56,304 bases of DNA from Candidatus Heimdallarchaeota archaeon (GTDB lineage: Archaea; Asgardarchaeota; Heimdallarchaeia; Heimdallarchaeales; Heimdallarchaeaceae): assembly GCA_030668875.1 (NCBI GenBank), contig DAOVER010000022.1, positions 1 to 56,304 on the forward strand, read 5' to 3'. Below are positions 1-9,284 of this stretch, in pieces (position 1 is the first letter of the stretch; each line of letters begins with the position of its first letter). The translations under genes and the position numbers were made by a program. The notes under the pieces were generated by a model. It made no database searches, had not been told where the DNA came from, and saw only the letters and a list, made by a program, of their open reading frames with translations.

Positions 1-2
1 AT

Positions 3-1751
3 AATCTCCTTTATTTTGGTAATCCTGACGGGTACCTAGGTGACATAGACGATGATCCCCACGTTACTGTACTTCTAGCAGATTTGGATGATGCTGCAGG
101 TGTTGCTGGATATTTTGACCCCAGAAATGAAAAATCAGGAACACAATCTAATACTCGTGAAATGGTTTATGTTGATTATGATTATAACCGTTATAGTGTA
201 TTAGCTCATGAATTTCAACATTTGATACACTATAATTATGATCCTGACGAATATTGGTGGGTTGATGAAGGGTGTGCAGAATTTTCGGCTTATTTGAATG
301 GTTATGCTTTAGCAACTAATCTAACAGAGTTCGCTCGAGATTACTTCCAACACAATCCTGAAGATTCCTTACTTTACTGGAATTATTATGACCACGAGAA
401 TTCAGAAAACGTAAGGTCTGACTATGGGGGAGCATACATGTTCATCTTTTATTTTGCTGAAAAATATGGAATAGGGGCTATTCGTAATTTGGTTTCTGAA
501 ACATTTGGTGGACCATTGGGTATTGAAAATACTTTAGGTGGCTTAGGTTTTTCGATTACCTTCAATGAACTTTATCTCAATTGGATTACTGCTCTAAATG
601 TGGATGATACTTCATTCGGTGGAGGACTCTATGGTTTCGAGAATCTTGACATTGATATGGATTATGAACTGATATCCCTCTTTCCTGCTACTAAACTTGA
701 CAGATTAAATCGTTTTTATGGAATGTATATTGCTAAACTTGTTTCTCCAAATGATTTTATGTTACTAGAGATTACTCCCCCTGGTTCTTACTCACTTGCT
801 ATCTCTGTTGCAGTTCATGACATAAATGGTTGGTCTGTTACGCAACAAATTCTAGATACTGATATAAGTATACTAATGAATGGAACTTTGGTAGATACTG
901 TCTATGTTATAACTAGTATAGTTACAAGTACAACTCCTTCCATTCCACTTACAGGCACTAATCAGTTTGGTTTAGGTTATAGTGATGATCTAGATTATAC
1001 TTATCTTCCTGGTAAGCCTTTAACCATCACAACTGGAACATTAAACTACCAAAGTAACAGCTGGGATTTCTCCTTATCTGATGTTTATATTGAGGATGAG
1101 AACAATACTGAAGTAACAGATGCAAGTGGCATTTCTGTTTATGCTCATTTCGAAAAGAGTGGTGCATCTTTAACAGCTGAAAATCTTGAAATGAGTTACG
1201 ATCCTTCAATCAAGTGGAATATTATCGAGAACTTACAATATTTCTTTGAAGGTGATTATGATATCTCGATTGTTGCTTCTGGTTCTAGTCAATATGGTGA
1301 ACGGGAGTTATCCTCAATAAACATAGCACATATCTTGACAGTTGAAAAACCCACTTTGTCGCAATATAATGATACTGCACTTTATGTTTTTACAAACTCA
1401 TCATATACACAATTAGGTGGTTGGGAAACATTCACAGAAGATGTCGAAACCTATATTTTACTATATGATGCTACTGATACACCTGCAGGTATTTTTGATA
1501 TAGCTTATAGCCCTTCATCTAATAGTTGGGAAAGTGATTTGCTTCTAATGAATGAATATAATGGAGAACATTATATCAAAGTCAGTTTCAAATATGCAGG
1601 AAGGACTGTTAGATCTCTTGAATCTGAACATTTTCAGTTAGAAGGAGAAATTCCTACTCCTACTACTTCTATTGCCTACCCATTTCTCCCTGTTATTTTT
1701 ATTGTTTCTCTCAGCGCTATTATTTTCTTCAAGAAAAAGCACAAACAATAG
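3..1751 (+). CDS. Secreted membrane-anchored zinc metalloprotease (partial, 5' end outside window)
   Basis: The reading frame is open from base 3, so the gene begins before the window. A TTG at 84 lies inside it and is not its start. At about 204-225 it encodes HEFQH, followed about 15 residues later by VDEGCAE. This is a gluzincin-type HExxH plus downstream-Glu zinc site, most like the M30 (hyicolysin) style HE(F/Y)QH...NEG arrangement. A long beta-rich ectodomain follows. The protein ends in one hydrophobic segment (about residues 530-550 counted from 84) and the basic tail KKKHKQ, so it is probably exported and anchored by its C-terminus. A T-rich terminator follows. The metalloprotease call is well supported; the exact peptidase family is less certain. 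Confidence 0.75.
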   Translation, partial: NLLYFGNPDGYLGDIDDDPHVTVLLADLDDAAGVAGYFDPRNEKSGTQSNTREMVYVDYDYNRYSVLAHEFQHLIHYNYDPDEYWWVDEGCAEFSAYLNGYALATNLTEFARDYFQHNPEDSLLYWNYYDHENSENVRSDYGGAYMFIFYFAEKYGIGAIRNLVSETFGGPLGIENTLGGLGFSITFNELYLNWITALNVDDTSFGGGLYGFENLDIDMDYELISLFPATKLDRLNRFYGMYIAKLVSPNDFMLLEITPPGSYSLAISVAVHDINGWSVTQQILDTDISILMNGTLVDTVYVITSIVTSTTPSIPLTGTNQFGLGYSDDLDYTYLPGKPLTITTGTLNYQSNSWDFSLSDVYIEDENNTEVTDASGISVYAHFEKSGASLTAENLEMSYDPSIKWNIIENLQYFFEGDYDISIVASGSSQYGERELSSINIAHILTVEKPTLSQYNDTALYVFTNSSYTQLGGWETFTEDVETYILLYDATDTPAGIFDIAYSPSSNSWESDLLLMNEYNGEHYIKVSFKYAGRTVRSLESEHFQLEGEIPTPTTSIAYPFLPVIFIVSLSAIIFFKKKHKQ

Positions 1752-1752
1752 C

Positions 1753-1780
1753 CTTTTTTTCTCTCTCTTTTTTTCCTCTT
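1753..1780 (+). terminator. T-rich archaeal-type terminator after the protease gene
   Basis: Directly after the stop codon there is a pyrimidine-rich run with two T tracts of seven or more on the coding strand. Archaeal RNA polymerase terminates at such oligo-T stretches without needing a hairpin. Confidence 0.5.
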
Positions 1781-1800
1781 CCACTTACATGTTAGGAATC

Positions 1801-1811
1801 GTTTATATAAT
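1801..1811 (+). promoter_or_regulatory. TATA box for the GTPase gene (leaderless)
   Basis: TTTATATAAT is centred about 26 bases before the ATG at 1832. No Shine-Dalgarno lies between, so transcription probably begins at or next to the start codon. Confidence 0.55.
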
Positions 1812-1831
1812 AATGAAAAGAATAATCTGAT

Positions 1832-2587
1832 ATGAGTCAATTAGAACTAAGTGACATATTTTCAGTAGATAGGGAAGGAAAACCCACAATGAAAATTGTT
1901 CTTTTTGGACCTCCATCAAGCGGAAAAACCAGTATGTTAACAGTGTTTAATGCTTTGCGCAGAATGGAAAATCCTGATACCATCGTTTCTAATTTATTGA
2001 AAATACAAGATGATTCTGGAAGAACTGTCTTTTTTGATCAAGGTGTCTTTCAAACCCCTCCATTTAAAGGGAAAAAATTTGACAGATTACGATATCAATT
2101 GTGGACAGTTCCGGGTGAAGATCGACATAAAGTACAAAGAGATATTATAATGTCAGGAGTTGATGCAGTTATTCTATTCTTGAATTTCGAGAATATCGCC
2201 AGACAACAGAATTTAGCTATTATTAAAGAAGCTAAGGAAAAAATAGGTGAAAAATTTGGCAAGAAAATTCCTGTAGTAGCATACATAAACAAATCAGATC
2301 TAGATAAAAATGAACGTATAGATAAAAGAGAACTCATCAAGGATTTAATTGATGAAGGAGCAATTCAAAGTGATAAAGCAGCGAATGTTGTTATGACAGG
2401 GAGCTGTTTGAATGCTCGTAATGATTTGCTTTCAATTCTAAATTCGAATGAAAAACTAGCTTATTTTGAGTCTAATCGATTGAGATTAGATAAACGTCCT
2501 GAATCAGTCGGTTTAATAGTAAGACCGATTCAGAAGCTAACACAACTTGTTGTGGAACAAAGATTAGAATACGTTCAGAGTATCTGA
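1832..2587 (+). CDS. MglA-like Ras-superfamily small GTPase
   Basis: This is a small GTP-binding protein of 251 residues. The P-loop GPPSSGKTS lies at residues 26-34. The switch II/G3 motif WTVPGE (91-96) replaces the usual DxxGQ and matches the TVPGQ signature of MglA, the bacterial polarity GTPase. NKSD (G4) is at 153-156. The segment before G3 (GRTVFFDQG) also resembles the MglA RTLFFDF region. About 70 residues follow the G domain, longer than MglA (about 195 residues). It is transcribed alone from its own TATA box, and the actin-like ATPase lies 1 kb downstream. Asgard archaea carry many such GTPases. The cellular role and partner are unknown. Confidence 0.8.
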   Translation: MSQLELSDIFSVDREGKPTMKIVLFGPPSSGKTSMLTVFNALRRMENPDTIVSNLLKIQDDSGRTVFFDQGVFQTPPFKGKKFDRLRYQLWTVPGEDRHKVQRDIIMSGVDAVILFLNFENIARQQNLAIIKEAKEKIGEKFGKKIPVVAYINKSDLDKNERIDKRELIKDLIDEGAIQSDKAANVVMTGSCLNARNDLLSILNSNEKLAYFESNRLRLDKRPESVGLIVRPIQKLTQLVVEQRLEYVQSI

Positions 2588-2694
2588 ACTCTCTTTTCCC
2601 TCTTAATTCTGGAATTCATTATAATGATTGGAATGAATATAAGACATAGTTAGCAAAACTGGTTAAAATGAATTCTTTCAAAAAGAGAAAGAAT

Positions 2695-3258
2695 TTAAAA
2701 TTGTATGACATTATCTAAACTGATTTTTGCCAGTTCATAAGGAGTATTACGAGGAATTTCTACTAAACGTAGTTCGAAATTATTTTTTCTGAAATATCTA
2801 TGTTCAAAGAAGAAATATTCATCCATGGTCTTTCGTAACATTCGATTTAACGACTCTGTTATATCTCTTGTTCCTACTGGTTTATGGTTGAAATATTTCT
2901 CTTGTACATTTTTAATTAAATCATATTTACTCAGCTTTGTTTGATCATGTAAACGCAGTAATTCTAACATAAGAGCACTGCTAACCTGTCCAGAATAGCT
3001 ATTTAATCGATTTATAATTCTCTTATGGCGAGTAGGATGAAATCCTTCTATACTAAATCGATCGATGCTCATAAATGAACCAGCACTGTAAGCTATAATT
3101 AGCCCCAATACTGCTGAGAACTCTCTGATTCTAATAGCTTCGTTGAGTCGAACCCTTTTACCGTTCTCAGTGACGAATAGTTTAGATGATTGTCGAAGAA
3201 CTCGATCAATCTGAGCCCTAACCCCTAATTCGTCCATTTCTTGCTGAAATACACCCAA
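2695..3258 (-). CDS. Conserved-looking hypothetical protein
   Basis: I do not recognise this protein of about 187 residues. It is mostly helical and basic, without a signal peptide. A hydrophobic stretch (residues about 50-62, AVLGLIIAYSAG) looks like a buried helix rather than a membrane span. The start is best placed at the TTG at 3258, because GGTGAT precedes it by four bases, the same ribosome-site pattern seen at many genes here; a GTG at 3267 is the alternative. It is divergent from the actin-like gene and convergent with the GTPase gene. Confidence 0.55.
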   Translation of the reverse strand: MGVFQQEMDELGVRAQIDRVLRQSSKLFVTENGKRVRLNEAIRIREFSAVLGLIIAYSAGSFMSIDRFSIEGFHPTRHKRIINRLNSYSGQVSSALMLELLRLHDQTKLSKYDLIKNVQEKYFNHKPVGTRDITESLNRMLRKTMDEYFFFEHRYFRKNNFELRLVEIPRNTPYELAKISLDNVIQF

Positions 3259-3494
3259 TGGTATCACCGTGTCGAATGTAATTATTTGTAGGATAGCATA
3301 TGCATTTATATACTTTTTTCTGAAGATGAGCTACTCCTTTATAAATAAAGCCGTTACTCGCCTATTAATTTATGTTATCTACGGAAAAGTATACTGAGAA
3401 GTAGATTTCTTAAATTGCTAGTAAAACAAGTTATCAAAATGCAAAAAATAGCTTTTAGTTTATAAATCATTTTCCTGATTACTGTACTGACAAA

Positions 3495-3534
3495 CACTTT
3501 AAATAACAAAAACTAAAGTGAATTACCGTGGTGA
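3495..3534 (+). promoter_or_regulatory. TATA box and ribosome-binding site of the actin-like gene
   Basis: CTTTAAATAAC at about 3497-3507 is a TATA-like element, predicting a start near 3525-3530. GGTGA at 3530-3534 lies six bases before the ATG at 3541. Confidence 0.45.
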
Positions 3535-3540
3535 AAAATT

Positions 3541-4587
3541 ATGCCAATTGCTCCAATGACTAATGCTGTAGGTATCGATTTAGGGACTAGTACAATAAAA
3601 TTAACATGCGGAGACCTGAAATACAGAATCCCTTCTGTAATAGGTACTCCTAATCCTGGCTGGACAGGTATGGCTACCGATAAAAGCTGGCTCAATAATC
3701 TAATTATTGACGACGATGGAACTGATGTTTATATTGGTGAATTAGCCAGATTGCAAAGTGAAATAAGAAAACCTTTAGCCTCTGAGGGTAAAATGAAATC
3801 TGTTAAAAACAGTGTTCTTGCTCTCAAAGCCATATTGAGTCTTATTATGAAGTCTAATTATGAACAGTTTGTTATTTCAACTGGTGTTCCAATTGCAACT
3901 GGTGTTGCAGAAAGTAAAGAACTAATTAAAGGTTTAAAGGGCACTCATGAGATTAAGGTAAAAAATGATGCTACAGGCGAATCTAAACAAATGAAGATTC
4001 TTGTCGAAAATTGTTTTGTTATGCCTGAGCCATATGGAACCTATTGGTATACTCTCAAAAATAGTGGGGTAACCACCGCTGTTGATTCAATCATTGTAGA
4101 TATTGGTCACGGAACTACAGATATCCTTTGTATGTATAAAGGAAACATGATGAGAGCAGCTTCTGGTTCTCTTGAAGAAGCTGTTGACAGTCTTACAAGT
4201 GCTTTAGCAAGAGCTATTCAAGATAAGACTGGAAAGATAGTTAGACCCTTTGATCTTATGATGGCAATAGAGAAAAGTAAGAAAAACATTCTAGTTGGTG
4301 GAAAGGTAATTGATATCGGTTCTGCCATGAGTCAAGCAGTTACTTCAATTGCTGATGTTATTGTAGATGAAAGTAACCGATTACTTAACAACCTCCCTCC
4401 TGATGCATGGATTGAAAAAGTGATAGTTTGTGGTGGTGGTGCTTATGTTTTTGGTGATTATCTCAGACAAGCTTTCTTTGATGCAAACATTGTCAAGAAA
4501 CCAGAGGAAGTGTTAACTCCTCCTGATGCTGTGATGTCCAATGCAATTGGTTTTGAAATGATTGCAGCTACAAAATTGAAAAAATAG
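3541..4587 (+). CDS. ParM/Ta0583-like actin-family ATPase
   Basis: This 348-residue protein has the sugar kinase/Hsp70/actin fold. Phosphate loop 1 is GIDLGTSTIKL at residues 11-21, phosphate loop 2 is VDIGHGTTDIL at about 186-196, and the adenosine motif is VIVCGGGAYVFG at about 293-304. Size and motif spacing fit ParM, Alp-type and archaeal Ta0583 proteins. Eukaryote-like actin and full-length Hsp70 do not fit, and the protein lacks an Hsp70 substrate-binding domain. Such proteins polymerise in DNA segregation or cell-shape roles. No partner adaptor (ParR-like) is obvious beside it. The ATG start is supported by GGTGA six bases upstream. Confidence 0.8.
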   Translation: MPIAPMTNAVGIDLGTSTIKLTCGDLKYRIPSVIGTPNPGWTGMATDKSWLNNLIIDDDGTDVYIGELARLQSEIRKPLASEGKMKSVKNSVLALKAILSLIMKSNYEQFVISTGVPIATGVAESKELIKGLKGTHEIKVKNDATGESKQMKILVENCFVMPEPYGTYWYTLKNSGVTTAVDSIIVDIGHGTTDILCMYKGNMMRAASGSLEEAVDSLTSALARAIQDKTGKIVRPFDLMMAIEKSKKNILVGGKVIDIGSAMSQAVTSIADVIVDESNRLLNNLPPDAWIEKVIVCGGGAYVFGDYLRQAFFDANIVKKPEEVLTPPDAVMSNAIGFEMIAATKLKK

Positions 4588-4625
4588 AAATGTTTTTTCT
4601 ACTCCATTATCTTTTTTAGTTTCCT

Positions 4626-5411
4626 CTAATCCTCTTCTACAGAGTTTTCTCTTTCTTGTTCTGACCTTTTCTCTATTAATTTCATTGCATATCCAGGTCC
4701 AGCGATCAGGTATATTATCATATAGGTTGCTATTCCATAAGACAGATATTCCATTATGCTATTCGGAAGAACAACAAATCCCATGACCATCAAAGCAGTA
4801 GATATGATCCAGAATAAATCAAATTTTGATGGAACTCCCTTAAATGAGGGAAAAGGTATCATAGATACCATAAAACCTGATACAATCAATGATGATACAA
4901 GTATAACCCATTCCTGAGTGTTTTCAAAAATTACTAAACATGAAAGAACCATTGCTGCAAATGAGCTTGGTAATCCATTGAAGTAAGGTGTGTACAGGGA
5001 ATCTCTTTTGATGAATCTATACAACCTGAACCATGCTGCACCAAGAAAAACTAACCCTCCTGCTACTCCCGCAACTATATTCCACCCTACTATATTCCAT
5101 TCCGCAATTCTATAACCTATGAAGGTTGCGGGAAATATTCCAAAAGCAAAAGCATCCATAATAGTATCAATATCGATAGCTAACTTTTTGCTGCCACTAA
5201 TTTTAGCAAGTTTTCCATCTGCAAAATCTAGAATGGCACATATAGCAATGAGCCTAGCGAACCAATAATTCATGTCTGGTGTGTTAAGAAATGTTAACAC
5301 TATTCCTGTAATTGCAGCTGCACCATTACCTACTGTGAATATATTTGCTAAAATCCATGATGTTTTCTTAATCCATGGTTTTTGCAAAAAAGAAACTTCT
5401 TGCCAGCTCAT
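4626..5411 (-). CDS. pssA: CDP-alcohol phosphatidyltransferase, probable (archaeti)phosphatidylserine synthase
   Basis: This integral membrane enzyme of 261 residues joins a CDP-activated lipid to an alcohol, most likely L-serine. The CDP-alcohol phosphotransferase signature lies at residues 62-86: DFADGKLAK, then D82 and D86. Compared with the usual D-G-x2-A-R-x8-G-x3-D-x3-D pattern it has Lys for Arg, Ala for Gly and one residue fewer in the spacer. Several transmembrane helices surround it. It is the second gene of a pair with the decarboxylase immediately upstream (no intergenic base), which supports serine as substrate. In archaea the product would be archaetidylserine. Seen: motif and pairing. 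Inferred: substrate. Confidence 0.8.
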   Translation of the reverse strand: MSWQEVSFLQKPWIKKTSWILANIFTVGNGAAAITGIVLTFLNTPDMNYWFARLIAICAILDFADGKLAKISGSKKLAIDIDTIMDAFAFGIFPATFIGYRIAEWNIVGWNIVAGVAGGLVFLGAAWFRLYRFIKRDSLYTPYFNGLPSSFAAMVLSCLVIFENTQEWVILVSSLIVSGFMVSMIPFPSFKGVPSKFDLFWIISTALMVMGFVVLPNSIMEYLSYGIATYMIIYLIAGPGYAMKLIEKRSEQERENSVEED

Positions 5412-6080
5412 CTAATCACTTTCTTCATTGAAAGTAGCTAATAAAGTAGATCCTGCTCTAGCGTGTTTAGGGATGGGATTAATCAGTTTGAAATTCTTAA
5501 GGCCAGTTACTTTCAAACTTATAATGGAGCCAAATCGGATAATTCCAATCAACTCACTTTGCTTAACTTCTTCTCCTTCTTTTGGATATGCTACTGTTCT
5601 CCTTCCATAAATTCCAGAAACTTGGATGAACTCTGCAGTTATTCCTAATTCAGTATTTTCGATTACAATGATATTCCTTTGGTTTCGCTTTGCATAATTG
5701 GGGAAATATACAGGCCAATGAGCCCCTTTCTGAAAAGTGATGCTTTTCACAACTCCGTCAATTGGGCTTCTGTTCATATGAACATTGAAAGGAGACATTA
5801 AGATTAGACATGAAAATCCATCTTTCATCTTCTTGACATCCATCAGAGTACCATCAGCTGGAGCTATAATCCCTTTTGGATCAATAATAACATCTCTTTT
5901 AGGGTTCCTAAAAGTCCAAAAGATAAAAAAGCCACAGAAGAGAATCACACCAAGTATACCAAAGTGCCAGTATATTGGTGTCTTTAATAGAGTGCAAATA
6001 AGAATAGCTGCTACTGTACAGATAAACATAATCGAGCTGATTATTGTGACAATTTTAGATGACCCTTTAGCAATTTTCAT
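5412..6080 (-). CDS. psd: Phosphatidylserine/archaetidylserine decarboxylase
   Basis: This 222-residue protein is the short archaeal-type form. It has two N-terminal membrane segments (about residues 10-30 and 38-57), then the Psd core: APADG at 73-77, FNVHMNRSPIDG at 98-109, and IRFGS at 181-185. The pro-enzyme of this family cuts itself at Gly-Ser to create the pyruvoyl cofactor, here predicted between G184 and S185. It removes CO2 from the serine headgroup to give the ethanolamine lipid. It is transcribed first, directly abutting the synthase gene, so the two steps form one operon. A GAGGGTT ribosome site lies just before the ATG. Confidence 0.85.
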   Translation of the reverse strand: MKIAKGSSKIVTIISSIMFICTVAAILICTLLKTPIYWHFGILGVILFCGFFIFWTFRNPKRDVIIDPKGIIAPADGTLMDVKKMKDGFSCLILMSPFNVHMNRSPIDGVVKSITFQKGAHWPVYFPNYAKRNQRNIIVIENTELGITAEFIQVSGIYGRRTVAYPKEGEEVKQSELIGIIRFGSIISLKVTGLKNFKLINPIPKHARAGSTLLATFNEESD

Positions 6081-6191
6081 TTTAACCCTCGAAATTTGGA
6101 AATTTTATCTGTTAAGAAACTGAACTAAACAACTGTTAAAAATGTTATGTTAAAAGGATGAAATAAGAAAAGAAGAGAAAAAAGAAGAAAC

Positions 6192-9182
6192 TTATCTTCT
6201 TCTACGTTTGATAAATGCAGCTATGCTAGCAAGGGATACAATACCAAATAAAACAGCAATAGAAGATATTGGTGTTCCTCCAGGATTCTTAGTAGGAATA
6301 ATGTATTTTACATCTAGAGCATTCCCTCCAAGATCTACTGCCACAATCCGTAGAACATTATCACCTTCAATTAAACTAGATGTGAATATCACAAAAGTTC
6401 TTTCGGTATCAGAAACAATTGTGAAATCGATATTTTCGTCATTTAATTTCACGCTAAGTGATATAATTCTACTAATAGATTCACTAACTGTGAAATCCAA
6501 CCTTGCTACTTCTGGTTTTGTATAGTTGACCCATGTTCCAGTAAAAACTTCTGGAGGTGAATTATCATATGTGAATTCACTTTGATAAAAATCATCCTCA
6601 CTGGCTACTTTGAAGTTGTATACGGCTTCTGTAGTATAATCCATTCTATATGAATAATATCCTGTTGATACTTCCACTAGAGATACTGTTTCAGATTCTG
6701 ATCCTGCCACTGTGGTCCTTTTAATTGTCGTAGTTAGACTAGCTCCTGAATCAATTGAATGGATGTTAAGTGAAACACCACTAGCATCTTCAGTGAAGTT
6801 ACCAACAATGCGTTGTTTCGCAGTTAACCAGTTGAATATGTTTCTTGTTAGAATTGTGTTTTGTGTTTCACCAGGTGCGTAACCGTTTATGAACCCAGTT
6901 AAATCCATGATTGCGTTAGTCGTTGAAACAACTACTCTTCCTCCATTATTACTCTCATACACAGCTAATGTACCTTCGCTTTGTGTTCCAAACAATATTT
7001 GAGCACTGCCAGTAACAGACAATGTTGTTCCACGATGGTTTACTTTACTAACACCTTCAGTTAATCTGTGAGCAGTAACAACATTAACTTTTCCAGGAGG
7101 GTCATATGCATCGAAGTAATAATACTCATTAGACAAAGAAATCCCATAAGGTGTCAGGAAATCGTTTATCACTGTAAGATTATTACCTTCAACAATCGTT
7201 CCCCAACCTGTATATGTAACTTCAGTGTTACCTTGAGCATTTAAGTATAAACTTCCACCACCATCGACAAAGTCAAGGATAGCTTGGAATTCATCTTCAT
7301 AATTTGGATGAAGTGCCATATCTGTATAACCTGTAAGATTATCAAAGTAGTTGTATCTTGCGGGATCTGGCATCCAGATCGCATTATAGTCTTGAAGAAG
7401 TTCTGCAGTTATAACATTTGGAACACCAGTTATGTTCCATGAACGGAACTCATTCACTGCAATTCCATTAATAAGCAAATCTTTAGTTGCTTCGGCATAT
7501 TGACCAATAAGATTATCTGATCCTCTATTTGAGAATAAACTTGCCATAAGAATCTTGCCTTTGCCTTCTATGACTTCAATCTTAATATGAGTTGAAGCGG
7601 ATACTCCTCCAGTTGTCTCAAAAATAATATCGCCTTCATATATACCCAAAGTCTCATCATCTGCTACTTCAATTTCTACAAAGTAATTCTTAGACCAGTA
7701 ATCTGTCCATGATGTAGTATTCAGGTTGATTATAGAACTGATATTACCAGTAAGAACTGGCAAAATGTCTACGCTTGGTGTAGAGGATACGGATTGAACA
7801 AACAATTCTCCGTGAAATCCTTGAGGGAGTGTCTGATAATTTGAAATCGGAAATTCAGGGATTGCCCACATCATAACTGGGAACCCAGTACCATTTATAG
7901 GTGCATCTTCGATTAGTTGTAACGCTTGTGTTGCATCTGGTATGCCTGCTCCATATTGCAGATAATTAAACTTTCCAGGATCAGCTGATTTCATCATTGC
8001 TACTTTGATTAAACCTGGATCGTATGGGATAACAAGTGCTTTTAGAGCTTGGATAAGAATAGCACTTATTCCTGCTATGTGGGGCGCAGCCATTGATGTT
8101 CCACTTTTTGAAATATAGTCATTTGTACTTCCAATTCCGCAGCTCATTATACTTTCACCCGGTGCTGCTAAATTTGGAATTGGATAACCATCAATAGAAG
8201 GACCATTAGAACTAAAAGTCGATCTTAGTCCACCTTCTGTTGTAGATGCAACAGAGATAGTATTAGGGTCTGTACCTGGGGATCCTGAAGTATAATATCC
8301 ACCTTCTCCTCTATTCCCATTTGATGTTACAAAAACAATCCCTAGTAACATTAATTCTCTTGAAGCAAGTTCCCAAACGTCCCAACCTTCTTCATCGCCT
8401 CCACCCCAGCTTACATTTATTACATCTACACCTACAGATACACCATAATCATAGGCTGCAAGGAAAGCTTCGGTTGGAGCTGGACTGTCAAAACGAGCTA
8501 CTAAAAGTTCTGCTTCAGGAGCAACTCCAATATAATCAGGATTTCCGCTCCCATCTCCTAGCATAATACCAGCTGTGTGGGTTCCATGACCATCAGAATC
8601 TTCAATTGAAAGATCAGTTCTGGTAAATCCATAGGTGGGGCTTATGAAAGACTTACTTTCTATCATAATTCTTCCTACAAAATCGACATGACCTTGATTA
8701 ATTCCTGTGTCAATGTCATAAGCGACGATAGTATCTCCTTTATAACCCATATCCCAAAGAGGTTGGAGATTAAGTAAATCATTAGAAGAAACTGTTCTTC
8801 TAATTCCTTCTTTACTAGTATACAGAAGCTCTGCACCAGGTTCAGGTTGGATTTTGTAAAACCTTGAGTCAGTAACATCAAAAACTCCATCTACACCAGT
8901 GAAGCTACTAAGTGTAACTTTTTCGGTTAGTTTATCTTCAACTAAAACCATTTTCAAATTTGGAAAAGCTAGTTTGTATGAATTTGTTTCAACAAAACCA
9001 TTGTAAGCATTTTTTGATTCGAAATGCATAACAAATTTTCTCACAGAGTTAACAACTATTTTATCTCTAGGGAGACTTTCAATCGTTGCTGTATTAGTTG
9101 CAGGTTGAATTGTTGAACCTGTTTGAATTAGAAAAATGGTGAGTATGAAAAAACTAACACCTATGGTTAATTTTCTTTTCAT
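6192..9182 (-). CDS. Membrane-anchored subtilisin-like serine protease (S8), copy 1
   Basis: This secreted S8 protease has the complete triad, numbered from the upstream TTG at 9221: D171 in DIDTG, H212 in GHGTH, S376 in GTSMAAP, with oxyanion N301. A propeptide-like region precedes the catalytic domain. A long beta-rich C-terminal region follows, with a glutamine-amidotransferase-like stretch (about residues 560-790) and Ig-like ends. The last 30 residues are one hydrophobic span plus RRRR. I place the start at ATG 9182 because the protein then begins MKRK plus a signal peptide exactly like its downstream-encoded paralogue (996 versus 998 residues); ATG 9209 and TTG 9221 are alternatives. 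It is tandem with and homologous to the gene at 9285-12281, so probably a duplication. Confidence 0.9.
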   Translation of the reverse strand: MKRKLTIGVSFFILTIFLIQTGSTIQPATNTATIESLPRDKIVVNSVRKFVMHFESKNAYNGFVETNSYKLAFPNLKMVLVEDKLTEKVTLSSFTGVDGVFDVTDSRFYKIQPEPGAELLYTSKEGIRRTVSSNDLLNLQPLWDMGYKGDTIVAYDIDTGINQGHVDFVGRIMIESKSFISPTYGFTRTDLSIEDSDGHGTHTAGIMLGDGSGNPDYIGVAPEAELLVARFDSPAPTEAFLAAYDYGVSVGVDVINVSWGGGDEEGWDVWELASRELMLLGIVFVTSNGNRGEGGYYTSGSPGTDPNTISVASTTEGGLRSTFSSNGPSIDGYPIPNLAAPGESIMSCGIGSTNDYISKSGTSMAAPHIAGISAILIQALKALVIPYDPGLIKVAMMKSADPGKFNYLQYGAGIPDATQALQLIEDAPINGTGFPVMMWAIPEFPISNYQTLPQGFHGELFVQSVSSTPSVDILPVLTGNISSIINLNTTSWTDYWSKNYFVEIEVADDETLGIYEGDIIFETTGGVSASTHIKIEVIEGKGKILMASLFSNRGSDNLIGQYAEATKDLLINGIAVNEFRSWNITGVPNVITAELLQDYNAIWMPDPARYNYFDNLTGYTDMALHPNYEDEFQAILDFVDGGGSLYLNAQGNTEVTYTGWGTIVEGNNLTVINDFLTPYGISLSNEYYYFDAYDPPGKVNVVTAHRLTEGVSKVNHRGTTLSVTGSAQILFGTQSEGTLAVYESNNGGRVVVSTTNAIMDLTGFINGYAPGETQNTILTRNIFNWLTAKQRIVGNFTEDASGVSLNIHSIDSGASLTTTIKRTTVAGSESETVSLVEVSTGYYSYRMDYTTEAVYNFKVASEDDFYQSEFTYDNSPPEVFTGTWVNYTKPEVARLDFTVSESISRIISLSVKLNDENIDFTIVSDTERTFVIFTSSLIEGDNVLRIVAVDLGGNALDVKYIIPTKNPGGTPISSIAVLFGIVSLASIAAFIKRRRR

Positions 9183-9284
9183 GCCTTTTGCTATGATTAT
9201 ATTGTTCATAAAGTTTTTCAAAAGCCAATGTAGTAGAATCCTTTACAAATAATTGATAAAAAGAAAAAGAAAGAGATGGAAAAA

